From contig NZ_JACSZV010000034.1 in NCBI RefSeq assembly GCF_014472415.1, forward strand, positions 1 to 64,000: a stretch of 64,000 nt of DNA, read 5' to 3'. The position numbers and the translations under genes were made by a program. Shown in pieces: positions 24,646-32,871 of the stretch; the stretch's first letter is position 1; every line of letters starts with the position of its first letter. This stretch comes from Pseudomonas sp. N40(2020) (GTDB lineage: Bacteria > Pseudomonadota > Gammaproteobacteria > Pseudomonadales > Pseudomonadaceae). The notes below the pieces were generated by a model. It saw nothing but the letters and a program-made list of their open reading frames with translations. It did no database searches and was not told the origin of the DNA.

Positions 24646-25995
24646 TTACAAGAAGATGAACTTGGCGATGAAGATCGCGCAGAGCACCCACAGGCTGACG
24701 GAAATCTCTTTGTACTTACCAGTGCCGGCCTTCAATGCCACATAGGTGATGAAGCCCAGCGCGATGCCGTCGGCGACAGAGAAGGTCAGCGGCATCATGA
24801 TCGCGGTGACGATCGCCGGAATGCTGTCGGTCGCTTCGTCCCATTCGATATGGGCCATGCCGCCCATCATCAGCATTGCGACGTAGATCAATGCACCGGC
24901 GGTGGCGTAAGCGGGAATCATGCCGGCCAGCGGTGCGAAAAACATTGCCGCTATAAATAGCACACCTACGGTGACTGCGGTAAGACCAGTCCGACCACCA
25001 GCGGCCACGCCGGCAGCACTTTCTACATAACTGGTGACGGGCGGAACACCGACCACGGCGCCGAACACGCTGGAAGCACTGTCGGCTTTCATGGCACGGG
25101 AAAGGTTTTCGATCCGCCCGTCAACGCCGACCAGATTGGCGCGCTGGGCAACTCCCATCAGGGTGCCGGCGGTGTCGAACATGTGCACGAAGAGGAAGGC
25201 GAGCACGACGCTGATCATGCTGATGTTGAACACACCCGCGACGTTCATGGCCATCCAGGTCGGTGCCAGGCTCGGCGGGGCGGACATGATGCCCTCGTAG
25301 TGCACCAGGCCCAGACCCCAACCGGCCAGGGTCACGGTGATGATGCTGATGAGGATCGCGCCGAATACGCGGTGGTAGCTGAGGATCGCGATCATCAGGA
25401 AGCAGATGGCGGCGAGGAGCGGGCCGGGTTCACGCAGAGAACCGAGTTTGATCAAAGTAGCTGGGCTGTCGACGACGATACCGGCGGTTTTCAGACCGAT
25501 CAAGCCGAGGAACAGGCCGACACCCGCGCCCATCGCATAACGCAGGCTGACGGGAATGCTGTTGAGCAGCCATTCGCGAATCCGCGAAAAGGTCAGGATC
25601 ATGAACAGCACACCGGACACGAACACCGCACCGAGGGCGGTTTCCCAGTTGTAGCCCATGGTACCGACCACGGTGTAAGTGAAGAACGCGTTCAGGCCCA
25701 TGCCCGGCGCCAGACCCACCGGCCAGTTGGCGTACAGGCCCATCAACAGACAGCCCAGCGCAGCGGCGATACAGGTGGCGACGAAGGCTGCACCGTGATC
25801 GATCCCGGCATCGGCCATGATGTTCGGGTTGACGAAGATGATGTAGGCCATGGTGATGAAGGTTGTCAGACCGGCAATCAGCTCGGTCTTCACCGTGGTG
25901 CCATGCAAGCTGAGTTTAAACAGGCGCTCAAGCAAGCCAGTGCGTAACGGCGGCGAGAGATCCAGCGTCGATGCTTCGGATTTGCGGCTTTCCAC
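24646..25995 (-). CDS. AzgA-type purine permease (guanine/hypoxanthine/adenine)
   Basis: 449 residues, 12-14 membrane segments; AzgA branch of the NCS2 family. Family blocks: GLTTFITMAYIIFVNPNIM, MGLNAFFTYTVV, FLFVHMFDTAGTLMGVA, and SSVFGAVVGVPPVTSYVESAAGVAAGGRTG. Imports purine bases by proton symport. An operator-like TTGTGTACAA lies 131 bases upstream of the ATG, the same motif as in the puuE-uraH region, which suggests common control with urate degradation. Confidence 0.92.
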   Translation of the reverse strand: MESRKSEASTLDLSPPLRTGLLERLFKLSLHGTTVKTELIAGLTTFITMAYIIFVNPNIMADAGIDHGAAFVATCIAAALGCLLMGLYANWPVGLAPGMGLNAFFTYTVVGTMGYNWETALGAVFVSGVLFMILTFSRIREWLLNSIPVSLRYAMGAGVGLFLGLIGLKTAGIVVDSPATLIKLGSLREPGPLLAAICFLMIAILSYHRVFGAILISIITVTLAGWGLGLVHYEGIMSAPPSLAPTWMAMNVAGVFNISMISVVLAFLFVHMFDTAGTLMGVAQRANLVGVDGRIENLSRAMKADSASSVFGAVVGVPPVTSYVESAAGVAAGGRTGLTAVTVGVLFIAAMFFAPLAGMIPAYATAGALIYVAMLMMGGMAHIEWDEATDSIPAIVTAIMMPLTFSVADGIALGFITYVALKAGTGKYKEISVSLWVLCAIFIAKFIFL

Positions 25996-26125
25996 AGCGA
26001 GTACTCCTCAAGAGTTTTATTGTTATTTCCAGGGCCGGACCCATGAGGGGTGGCAGCGGCCCTTTGAGGCATACGCGAATTTGTTGACCATGCGGTCAGG
26101 AACTCGCACGCTGTGGATTATGCTT

Positions 26126-26135
26126 TTGTGTACAA
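26126..26135. promoter_or_regulatory. Operator-like palindrome TTGTGTACAA upstream of the purine permease
   Basis: Ten bases identical to 12873-12882 and one base different from the perfect palindrome at 12667. It lies in the AT-rich gap between the permease gene and the MarR gene. Predicted binding site of a GntR-type purine-catabolism regulator; the regulator is not in the window. Confidence 0.55.
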
Positions 26136-26195
26136 ATAAAGCAAATATTGTTTTTGATTTTGTTTACGAAAGGTCCGTCGATAGGGATATATCGG

Positions 26196-26642
26196 TCATT
26201 CGACAGCAGCCTGAGTGTTCCCCAGCGCCAGGTTCACCGCCAGCCACCCATTCACCGCCGCTTCCCCGGCCTCGGCAAACACCCGCTCCAGCAACTTCAC
26301 CTGCTCACGCCGCAAGGCCTGTTCAAACTTCGCCCCTTCCGGCGTCAACTCCAGCAACCGCTTACGCTTATCTGCCTGCGACGCCACGCTCTCAACCAGA
26401 TGCATCTCCTGCAACTGCCGCAACGGCATGTTCAACGCCTGCTTGCTCACACCGAGTAACGCAAGCAATTCCTTCACGCTCAAGTTCGGATAACGGGCGA
26501 TGAAAAACACAATCCGCTGATGCACCCGCGACAGGCCGCGGCGTTCGAGCATCTCGTCAGCCTTGGCGGTGAAGGCCTGATAGCCGAAGAAAAACGCTTC
26601 CATGGCCTGTTGCTGACTGTTGGGGTTTTTAAGGTCAAGCAT
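26196..26642 (-). CDS. MarR family transcriptional regulator
   Basis: 148 residues. Winged-helix DNA-binding protein: LSVKELLALLGVSKQALNMPLRQLQEMHLV is the helix-turn-helix and recognition region (about 55-85; shown here in part), followed by the wing DKRKRLLELTPEG. Divergent from the aminotransferase gene with an 82-base gap that contains a palindrome suited to autoregulation and control of its neighbour. Confidence 0.9.
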   Translation of the reverse strand: MLDLKNPNSQQQAMEAFFFGYQAFTAKADEMLERRGLSRVHQRIVFFIARYPNLSVKELLALLGVSKQALNMPLRQLQEMHLVESVASQADKRKRLLELTPEGAKFEQALRREQVKLLERVFAEAGEAAVNGWLAVNLALGNTQAAVE

Positions 26643-26674
26643 GTTGACGTACTCGCTCAGGCTGGCGTAATTTC

Positions 26675-26691
26675 AGTCAACAAGTTTGACT
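26675..26691. promoter_or_regulatory. Palindrome AGTCAA-N5-TTGACT, likely MarR operator
   Basis: Inverted repeat in the middle of the divergent promoter region. The right half TTGACT can also serve as a -35 element for the aminotransferase gene, so binding there would block transcription. Length and symmetry are those of MarR-family sites. Confidence 0.6.
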
Positions 26692-26724
26692 CATTTTTCA
26701 TATGCCTCGCTACCGGTGACTTCC

Positions 26725-27891
26725 ATGGCTTTTTCCGAACGTGTCTCGCGCCTTAAAAGTTCTTTGATCCGTGAAATCCTCGCCGCGGCCCAGCGTCCGG
26801 AAGTGATGTCGTTCGCTGGCGGCTTGCCCGCCGAAGCCATGCTGCCGAAAGTCGAATGGGCCGACATGCCGCTGTCCCTCGGGCAGTACGGCATGAGCGA
26901 GGGTGAACCGGCATTGCGCGAAGCGCTGGCCGCGGAGGCGAGGGCGTTGGGATTGGCCTGCGAAGCGAGTCAGGTTCTAGTGGTCAGCGGCTCCCAGCAG
27001 ACACTCGATCTGGCGGCCAAGTTGTACATCGACAAGGGCACCGAAATCCTGCTGGAAGCGCCAACCTATCTCGCGGCGTTGCAGATCTTCCAGCTGTTCG
27101 GCGCCGACTGCCTCACCGTGCCGCAAGAGTCCGATGGCCCGAACCTGGCACAACTGCGCAGTCGCCTGGAACAGCATCGTCCGGCGTTCATCTATCTGAT
27201 CCCAACGTTCCAGAACCCATCCGCCGTGCGCTACAGCGAATCCAAACGTGCCGCCGTCGCTGCATTGCTCGACGAATTCGGCGTCACACTGATTGAAGAC
27301 GAGCCGTATCGCGAACTGACTTTCGACGGCGGTAGCGCCAAACCGATTGCCGGACGTTTGAAGAAGTCCAGCTGGATCTACACCGGTACCGTGTCGAAAA
27401 CCTTGCTGCCTGGTTTGCGTGTCGGTTATCTGATCGCCAGCCCGGATCTGTTCCCGCACCTGCTCAAGCTCAAGCAATCGGCGGATCTGCACACCAATCG
27501 CATTGGCCAGTGGCAGGCATTGCAGTGGATCGGCAGCGAAAAATATCAGCAGCATTTGAGCGAATTGCGCGGTTTCTACCGTGAACGGCGCGATGGTTTT
27601 CAAGCGGCGCTGGAAACGCATTTCGCTGATTTGGCTGATTGGAATGTACCGCAGGGTGGGCTGTTTTTCTGGCTGACGTTGAAGCAGCCGCTGGACACGC
27701 GAACGTTGCTTAACGAGGCGCTGGCCAATGATGTGGCGTTCATGCCGGGCGAGCCGTTCTTTCCCGACCCCGATAGAAACCTAGGGCATTTGCGTTTGAA
27801 TTTCAGCCACATCGACCCGGCGCGACTGGATGAGGGGCTGAAGCGATTGGCGGCGGTGGTGCGCAAGGCGCAAATCGAGAAAGCTGCCTGA
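26725..27891 (+). CDS. PLP-dependent class I/II aminotransferase (MocR-less, 2-aminoadipate/LysN type)
   Basis: 388 residues. Fold-type I aminotransferase of the family that includes 2-aminoadipate and valine-pyruvate-type enzymes. Conserved blocks: VMSFAGGLPAEAMLP, VSGSQQTLDL, PTFQNPSAVRYS, LIEDEPYRELTF, and the PLP lysine in YTGTVSKTLLPGLRVGYL (about residue 225). No N-terminal GntR domain. Start chosen at MAFSERVSRLKSS. Likely under control of the divergent MarR protein. Substrate unknown. Confidence 0.88.
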   Translation: MAFSERVSRLKSSLIREILAAAQRPEVMSFAGGLPAEAMLPKVEWADMPLSLGQYGMSEGEPALREALAAEARALGLACEASQVLVVSGSQQTLDLAAKLYIDKGTEILLEAPTYLAALQIFQLFGADCLTVPQESDGPNLAQLRSRLEQHRPAFIYLIPTFQNPSAVRYSESKRAAVAALLDEFGVTLIEDEPYRELTFDGGSAKPIAGRLKKSSWIYTGTVSKTLLPGLRVGYLIASPDLFPHLLKLKQSADLHTNRIGQWQALQWIGSEKYQQHLSELRGFYRERRDGFQAALETHFADLADWNVPQGGLFFWLTLKQPLDTRTLLNEALANDVAFMPGEPFFPDPDRNLGHLRLNFSHIDPARLDEGLKRLAAVVRKAQIEKAA

Positions 27892-27897
27892 AAAACC

Positions 27898-27925
27898 AAT
27901 AAACCGGCTCAAGGGCCGGTTTATT
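27898..27925. terminator. Bidirectional terminator between aminotransferase and glutaredoxin-like gene
   Basis: Stem AATAAACCGGC / GCCGGTTTATT with a six-base loop, between convergent genes. Confidence 0.8.
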
Positions 27926-27985
27926 GTTGTCTGGGTTTTGCGCTGACCGGGTGGGCCTATCGTTAGCAGGCCCACAACAAATGCA

Positions 27986-28357
27986 TCAGACCGCAGCGAA
28001 ACGCTTATCCAGATAATCAATGATCACCTTGGATTCATACATCCAGGTCGTCTGCCCATTCTCTTCAATGCGCAGGCAAGGCACCTTGATCCGGCCGCCC
28101 TGTTCCAGCAGTGTCTGACGATCCTGCTCATTGTTCTTCGCATCCTTCAGCGCCACCGGCACATTCAAACGACGCAAGGTACGGCGGGTTTTCACACAGA
28201 ACGGGCAGGCGTGGAACTGATACAGCGTCAGATCCTTCGCTGCAGTATCCACCTGAGCCTGGGCAGCGGCGGGGCGTTTTTTCTTGCCCGGACGGGTGAG
28301 GAAATCGATGAAGATGATCAGTTGGCCGAGACCGACACGAAGCGCTTTGACGAACAC
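27986..28357 (-). CDS. Glutaredoxin-like protein with GST N-terminal type fold
   Basis: 123 residues. A hydrophobic N-terminal stretch (GLGQLIIFIDFL) precedes a thioredoxin-fold domain with the dithiol motif CPFC in LYQFHACPFCVKTRR and the cis-proline block GGRIKVPCLRI, then YESKVIIDYLDKRF, a glutathione S-transferase N-terminal-type ending. The start is a GTG at 28357 with a GAGG ribosome binding site. Probable membrane-tethered or soluble thiol reductase; substrate unknown. Confidence 0.85.
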   Translation of the reverse strand: MFVKALRVGLGQLIIFIDFLTRPGKKKRPAAAQAQVDTAAKDLTLYQFHACPFCVKTRRTLRRLNVPVALKDAKNNEQDRQTLLEQGGRIKVPCLRIEENGQTTWMYESKVIIDYLDKRFAAV

Positions 28358-28420
28358 GTTACAAGCCTCACAGGGACATTGAAGAAGGCGCGCAGCTTAC
28401 CCGATTTTTCACGGGCGAAA

Positions 28421-28447
28421 AAAAACCGGCGATCAACGCCGGTTTTT
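28421..28447. terminator. Bidirectional terminator downstream of folE
   Basis: A-run, stem ACCGGC / GCCGGT with seven-base loop, then a T-run. On the minus strand it ends folE; it could also stop transcripts entering from the left. Confidence 0.88.
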
Positions 28448-28459
28448 TTGTGTGACGAG

Positions 28460-29005
28460 TTACTTGATCAGGCTGAGAAATTCGCTGCGGGTCGCTGCGT
28501 TTTCCCGGAACTCACCGAGCATCACCGAAGTGATCATCGACGAATTCTGCTTCTCGACACCGCGCATCATCATGCACATGTGCTTGGCCTCGATCACAAC
28601 GGCCACGCCCAGCGCGCCGGTGACTTGCTGCACCGCGTCGGCGATCTGACGACTCAGGTTTTCCTGAATCTGCAGGCGGCGCGCGTACATGTCGACGATC
28701 CGCGCGACCTTCGACAGGCCCAGCACTTTGCCGCTCGGGATATACGCGACGTGCGCCTTGCCGATGAATGGCAGCAAGTGGTGTTCGCACAACGAGTACA
28801 GCTCGATGTCCTTGACCAGCACCATTTCGCTGTTGTCGGAGCTGAACAGGGCACCGTTGGTGACCTCTTCGAGCGTCTGTTCATAACCGCGGCAGAGGTA
28901 CTGCATGGCTTTGGCGGCACGCTTTGGCGTGTCGAGCAGGCCCTCGCGGGAGACGTCCTCGCCCAATTGGCCGAGAATCGCGGTGTAATTCTGTTCCAGG
29001 GACAT
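28460..29005 (-). CDS. folE: GTP cyclohydrolase I
   Basis: 181 residues from the ATG at 29005 (AGGTAG ribosome binding site). Converts GTP to 7,8-dihydroneopterin triphosphate, first step of tetrahydrofolate synthesis. Zinc and active-site blocks: YSLCEHHLLPFIGKAHVAYIP, LSKVARIVDMYARRLQIQE, and EAKHMCMMMRGV. Pseudomonads usually carry more than one folE copy. Confidence 0.96.
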   Translation of the reverse strand: MSLEQNYTAILGQLGEDVSREGLLDTPKRAAKAMQYLCRGYEQTLEEVTNGALFSSDNSEMVLVKDIELYSLCEHHLLPFIGKAHVAYIPSGKVLGLSKVARIVDMYARRLQIQENLSRQIADAVQQVTGALGVAVVIEAKHMCMMMRGVEKQNSSMITSVMLGEFRENAATRSEFLSLIK

Positions 29006-29082
29006 GAAACTACCTGTGAGGATTTTCGCAAAGGGCAAGGGTACGGTGGCGGACACAACCCTGCAAGTTCGGTGTAACGGGA

Positions 29083-29640
29083 TTATTCGTCGCGACCTTC
29101 CATCATCGTGCGTTTCAGCATCACATAAACCGCGCCGGCACCGCCGTGTTTCGCCTGGCACGAGCAGAAACCGAGCACTTGCGCATGCTGGCGCAACCAG
29201 GTGTTGACGTGACTTTTGATCATCGGCCGCTTGCCGTCCAGCCGCACAGCCTTGCCGTGGGTGACGCGCACGCAGCGGATTTCGAATTTGGTCGCTTCGG
29301 CAAGAAATGCCCAGAGGGTTTCCCGGGCCTTTTCCACGCTCATGCCGTGCAAATCAAGACTGCCTTCGAACGGAATCTGGCCGACCTTGAGCTTGCGCAT
29401 CTGACTTTCCTGCACCCCGTCGCGCGCCCACATCAACTCGTCTTCCGGGCCGACGTCGATGACGAATTGATCGGACAGGCCATCAACGATGGTGGCATCG
29501 CTGCGCACGGTGGCGGACTGACGCAGCTTGGCGATCTGTGCGCGGTCAGCCTTGGGTTTGCCGGTGTCGGCGCGGTCGTGCTTGATCGGCTTGACGCCTT
29601 GGATCGCACTTTTGAACAGGGAAAAATCGTCGTCTTGCAT
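29083..29640 (-). CDS. Smr (MutS-related) domain protein
   Basis: 185 residues. Residues about 1-90: charged N-terminal region (QDDDFSLFKSAIQGVKPIKHD). Residues about 95-180: Smr domain with LDLHGMSVEKAR and the RVTHGK loop, then the AKHGGAGAVYVMLKR ending. The family (YdaL/SmrA/SmrB type) includes nicking endonucleases; SmrB acts on mRNA at collided ribosomes. GGAGG ribosome binding site before the ATG at 29640. Confidence 0.9.
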   Translation of the reverse strand: MQDDDFSLFKSAIQGVKPIKHDRADTGKPKADRAQIAKLRQSATVRSDATIVDGLSDQFVIDVGPEDELMWARDGVQESQMRKLKVGQIPFEGSLDLHGMSVEKARETLWAFLAEATKFEIRCVRVTHGKAVRLDGKRPMIKSHVNTWLRQHAQVLGFCSCQAKHGGAGAVYVMLKRTMMEGRDE

Positions 29641-29686
29641 GTCAGCCTCCGCGAAGGGCGGCCAGTTTACCCAAGTCGAAACAAAA

Positions 29687-29711
29687 CGGCCCGGCAAAAA
29701 GCCAGGCCGTG
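29687..29711 (-). terminator. Hairpin after the small membrane protein gene
   Basis: Imperfect stem ACGGCC-C-GGC / GCC-A-GGCCGT with an AAAAA loop directly after the stop codon at 29715. No clear T-run; probable weak terminator. Confidence 0.45.
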
Positions 29712-29714
29712 GAG

Positions 29715-30035
29715 TCAGTCGTGTTTTTTCATCAGGTGCGGGGACATGTTCAGTTCCCGCGATTGCCGGGCGCGACGCCGGCATCTACGCCAAAGGGCCA
29801 CGCCGAAATACAGAAACAGCAAACCGACCGCCAGAATGATCGCCGAGCCCATCGGCGTGGCATTCAAATCGCCGAGTGCTGGTGGGCGCCCGAGCAGGCT
29901 GGCCGCCCCAGCCATCGCCAGCAGCACACCGAACGTCGCCAGAATGGCGGCGATCGCAGCGCCGAAGCGAAAACGCCAGTTGCTTTGGCCTTTTGGCCGC
30001 AAGCGGCGTGCGTCAAATCCATCGGATAACTTCAT
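29715..30035 (-). CDS. Small inner-membrane protein, unknown
   Basis: 106 residues. A basic N-terminus (MKLSDGFDARRLRPKG) is followed by two hydrophobic helices (about 32-52 and 68-86, GSAIILAVGLLFLYFGVALW) and a basic C-terminal tail rich in Arg. I do not recognise the family. Start at 30035 preferred over 30050 because it directly follows GGAA-type upstream sequence. It is upstream of the Smr gene on the same strand. Confidence 0.65.
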   Translation of the reverse strand: MKLSDGFDARRLRPKGQSNWRFRFGAAIAAILATFGVLLAMAGAASLLGRPPALGDLNATPMGSAIILAVGLLFLYFGVALWRRCRRRARQSRELNMSPHLMKKHD

Positions 30036-30166
30036 TCCGACCTTCCTCAATGGGTATCGGCCCTTCGACCGGGAGTTGACCGGGTTGTTCCTGAGGCTAT
30101 GGCATTTGCGGCAAATGAGAGGACTTTGTGGATGAGCGGCGCGCTGAACCGCTCATCAAGGCGCTA

Positions 30167-30757
30167 TCAGATCAAGTCTTGAGTCAAGGCAAGGGTAGCG
30201 AAATTGTCGGCCATGATCGCCATTTCGGCTTCCTGCACCAGTTCGGCGCTGAGTACGCGCCCTTTGAACGGCAGATCACGGGTGGCGCAAGCATCTTCGA
30301 CCAGCGTGCAACGGAAACCCAGATTCTTCGCCGCCCGTACAGTGGTGCTGACGCTGGAGTGGCTCATGAAGCCGCAGACGATCAAGTCCAGCGAGCCAAG
30401 GTTTTGCAGGCGGTCAAGCAACTCGGTGCCATGGAAAGCGCTCGGCAGCAATTTGCCGATGATGGTTTCGTCGCCCTGCGGTTCGAGGCCGGGGATGAAC
30501 TCGCCGCGTTCGCCCTGCGGGTCGAACAGGCCTCCGACGGTGCCGAGATGACGCACGTGCACGATCGGCCGACCGGCTGCACGGGCTGCGGCAACCACTT
30601 GTTTGATGTTCGCGACGGCCGCGTCCATGCCGCTCAGGGCCAGCGGGCCACTGAGGTACTCTTTCTGGGCATCGATGATGACCACAGTGGCATGGCTCAG
30701 TGTGGCCGCTGCGTAACCGCGACCGCTGAGTTGAAACATCGTTTTTGGAACGGACAT
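30167..30757 (-). CDS. Isochorismatase-family cysteine hydrolase
   Basis: 196 residues. Cysteine hydrolase fold: ATVVIIDAQKEYLSG carries the catalytic Asp, IVCGFMSHSSVSTTVRAAKNLGF the nucleophile Cys (about 130). Such proteins hydrolyse amides or related bonds (nicotinamidase, isochorismatase and many of unknown substrate). Start at 30757 supported by a GGAG ribosome binding site. Divergent from prmB. Confidence 0.9.
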   Translation of the reverse strand: MSVPKTMFQLSGRGYAAATLSHATVVIIDAQKEYLSGPLALSGMDAAVANIKQVVAAARAAGRPIVHVRHLGTVGGLFDPQGERGEFIPGLEPQGDETIIGKLLPSAFHGTELLDRLQNLGSLDLIVCGFMSHSSVSTTVRAAKNLGFRCTLVEDACATRDLPFKGRVLSAELVQEAEMAIMADNFATLALTQDLI

Positions 30758-30996
30758 TCTGGGGCTCCTTGGGGTGGGGCTTTTGCGACATTGTCCTCTG
30801 GCTGAGCGCTTCTGTGAATCGCTACCATCGTAGGTGCCGTCGTTACTGGCCTGCAGCCTTGTCAAGTTACACGTTCTGTTCAATAGCTGATGCAAAAAAA
30901 AGAAAACGCCTACCGTCGCGGCGGGATTTTTCCTGCGTCGTCGTGGCGCGTTTTGGCTGGTAGAATCGCCAGTCGTTTTTTCTGGAGTTCTGCCCC

Positions 30997-31905
30997 GTGA
31001 TCACTTCCCGACTTCGTACCCTGCGCGACCATATCCGTTGGGCCGTCAGCCGCTTCCATGGGGAGGATCTGTTTTTCGGCCATGGCACCGATAACGCCTG
31101 GGACGAAGCCCGGCAGTTGGTGCTGGGCGCTTTGCACCTGCCGTGGGAAATTGCCGACAGTTATCTTGATTGCGCGCTGGAGGATGACGAACTGGTCAAC
31201 TTGCAACGTCTGCTCAAGCGCCGCATTGAAGAGCGCATCCCGACCGCTTATCTGCTGGGGGAGGCGTGGTTCTGTGGCATGTCGTTCATCGTCGACGAGC
31301 GCGTGCTGATCCCGCGTTCGCCGATTGGCGAGCTTATCGAAAACCGCTTTGCACCGTGGATCGGCGACGAACCTGCGCGGATTCTCGATCTTTGCACCGG
31401 CTCCGGTTGCATCGGCATTGCCTGCGCCTACGAGTTCCAGAACGCCGAAGTGGTGTTGGCGGATCTGTCGTTCGAAGCGCTGGAAGTGGCCAACCAGAAT
31501 ATCGAGCGCCACGGCGTTGATGAGCGTGTGTACACCGTGCAGGGCGATGGTTTCGACGGATTGCCGGGTCAGCGTTTCGACCTGATTGTGTCGAACCCGC
31601 CCTACGTCGACGCGGAAGATTTCGCTGACATGCCGGACGAATACCAGCATGAGCCTGAGCTGGGCCTGGCCTGCGGTGATGACGGTCTGAATCTGGTTCG
31701 GCGCATGCTCGCCGAAGCGGCGGATCACCTGACCGAGAAGGGTTTGCTGATTGTCGAGGTGGGCAACAGCCAGGTGCACGTTGAAGCGTTGTACCCGGAA
31801 GTCGACTTCGCCTGGCTTGAGTTCGCGCGCGGCGGGCATGGCGTGTTCATGTTGACGGCGGAGCAGTGTCGCGATCATCAGGCGCTGTTCGCTTCCCGCG
31901 TCTAA
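30997..31905 (+). CDS. prmB: Ribosomal protein uL3 N5-glutamine methyltransferase
   Basis: 302 residues. Methylates a glutamine in ribosomal protein L3. SAM-binding motif ILDLCTGSGCIGIACAYEF (about 129-147) and the NPPYVDAEDF catalytic motif (about 201) that grips the target glutamine amide. The N-terminal helical domain distinguishes PrmB from PrmC/HemK. Start is a GTG at 30997 with TGGAG upstream. A TAGAAT-type -10 box is near 30960. aroC, which commonly follows prmB, is 2 kb downstream. Confidence 0.95.
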   Translation: MITSRLRTLRDHIRWAVSRFHGEDLFFGHGTDNAWDEARQLVLGALHLPWEIADSYLDCALEDDELVNLQRLLKRRIEERIPTAYLLGEAWFCGMSFIVDERVLIPRSPIGELIENRFAPWIGDEPARILDLCTGSGCIGIACAYEFQNAEVVLADLSFEALEVANQNIERHGVDERVYTVQGDGFDGLPGQRFDLIVSNPPYVDAEDFADMPDEYQHEPELGLACGDDGLNLVRRMLAEAADHLTEKGLLIVEVGNSQVHVEALYPEVDFAWLEFARGGHGVFMLTAEQCRDHQALFASRV

Positions 31906-31908
31906 AAG

Positions 31909-31978
31909 CAAAAGATCGCAGCCTTCGGCAGCTCCTACAGAGATCGGTGTAGGAGCTGCCGCAGGCTGCGATCTTTTG
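31909..31978. repeat. REPIN, family C
   Basis: Two inverted 31-base copies (about 31909-31939 and 31948-31978) of the TGTAGGAGCTGCCG...GATCTTTTG palindrome separated by eight bases, between the convergent genes prmB and 31981-32772. Confidence 0.9.
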
Positions 31979-31980
31979 AT

Positions 31981-32772
31981 TTACCGGTGTGTGGCAATCC
32001 AGATCAGCAACCCTGCCTGAAACACCGCAAACGCCACCAGACAGGTAATGGTGAAGCGCAGCCCGGCGTCTTCACGTTTGAACTTGCTGACCTTCTCTTC
32101 CTGCTTCTTCAGCTTCACTTCTTGCTCAGCCAGGTTTTGCTCGGCCTGCTGAAGCATCTGCGCCGCTTCCAGAATCTCGACGATCTGCAGCTTTTCGCTG
32201 TTCCAGTCGCCGAGCAAGTCACCGACCTGAACGTCCTTGATGCTGCCCTTCAAATGCTGGGCATCGGCGTAGACCACTTCGAAACCGTGGACTTTCAGGA
32301 AATGATCACGACGCAGGCGGGTGTCTTCGTTCAGCGCGTCCTTGTTGTTCAAGTCCAAGCCGTCGACGGTGTAGGTCGGCCAGCGTTTCTTCGCCCAGTT
32401 GATCCCTTGCGCGGCCATGAAACGGCCGATGCCACGGTTCAACGGTTCGATCTGCAAGCCGCTGTCCGGGCCGAAGCGCACACGCTTGGTGGTGTGATCG
32501 GCCCACACATCGAGGTGATTCTGTTCTTTGCGTACCCGTTGGCTCGGCAGTTTGATCGCCATGCGCATCAGGCTATGTTCTTTGCTGTGGCGTTCGGCGT
32601 AACCGAACTCGACAAAGCGTAACGGCCGGCCACCGGTGTGACGATCGGTCTGCAGCGGGGCCAGGCGGAGCATCTTGTGGTGCTCGACGTGGACTTCCGC
32701 CCACGGCAGCTCGACCGCTGGCGGTGCGTCTTTTTCAGCGGTGGTGTCGGGTGAAGTCTGGGTATCAGTCAT
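31981..32772 (-). CDS. Unknown protein with coiled coil and C-terminal membrane anchor
   Basis: 263 residues. Charged, soluble N-terminal region (about 1-190) without a motif I know; an alpha-helical heptad-like stretch (about 195-235, LQQAEQNLAEQEVKLKKQEEK) and a single C-terminal membrane helix (TCLVAFAVFQAGLLIWIA) followed by two or three residues. The layout is that of a tail-anchored protein with its body in the cytoplasm. Function unknown. Confidence 0.75.
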   Translation of the reverse strand: MTDTQTSPDTTAEKDAPPAVELPWAEVHVEHHKMLRLAPLQTDRHTGGRPLRFVEFGYAERHSKEHSLMRMAIKLPSQRVRKEQNHLDVWADHTTKRVRFGPDSGLQIEPLNRGIGRFMAAQGINWAKKRWPTYTVDGLDLNNKDALNEDTRLRRDHFLKVHGFEVVYADAQHLKGSIKDVQVGDLLGDWNSEKLQIVEILEAAQMLQQAEQNLAEQEVKLKKQEEKVSKFKREDAGLRFTITCLVAFAVFQAGLLIWIATHR

Positions 32773-32871
32773 AACGGCGAGATCCTGTCCAAGCCCTGCT
32801 TGTCGCCAGCCGATACGCTGGCGACACAGGCTTATCGGCCGCTTTCTTCAGGACTGGAGGGCAAACCGCGC

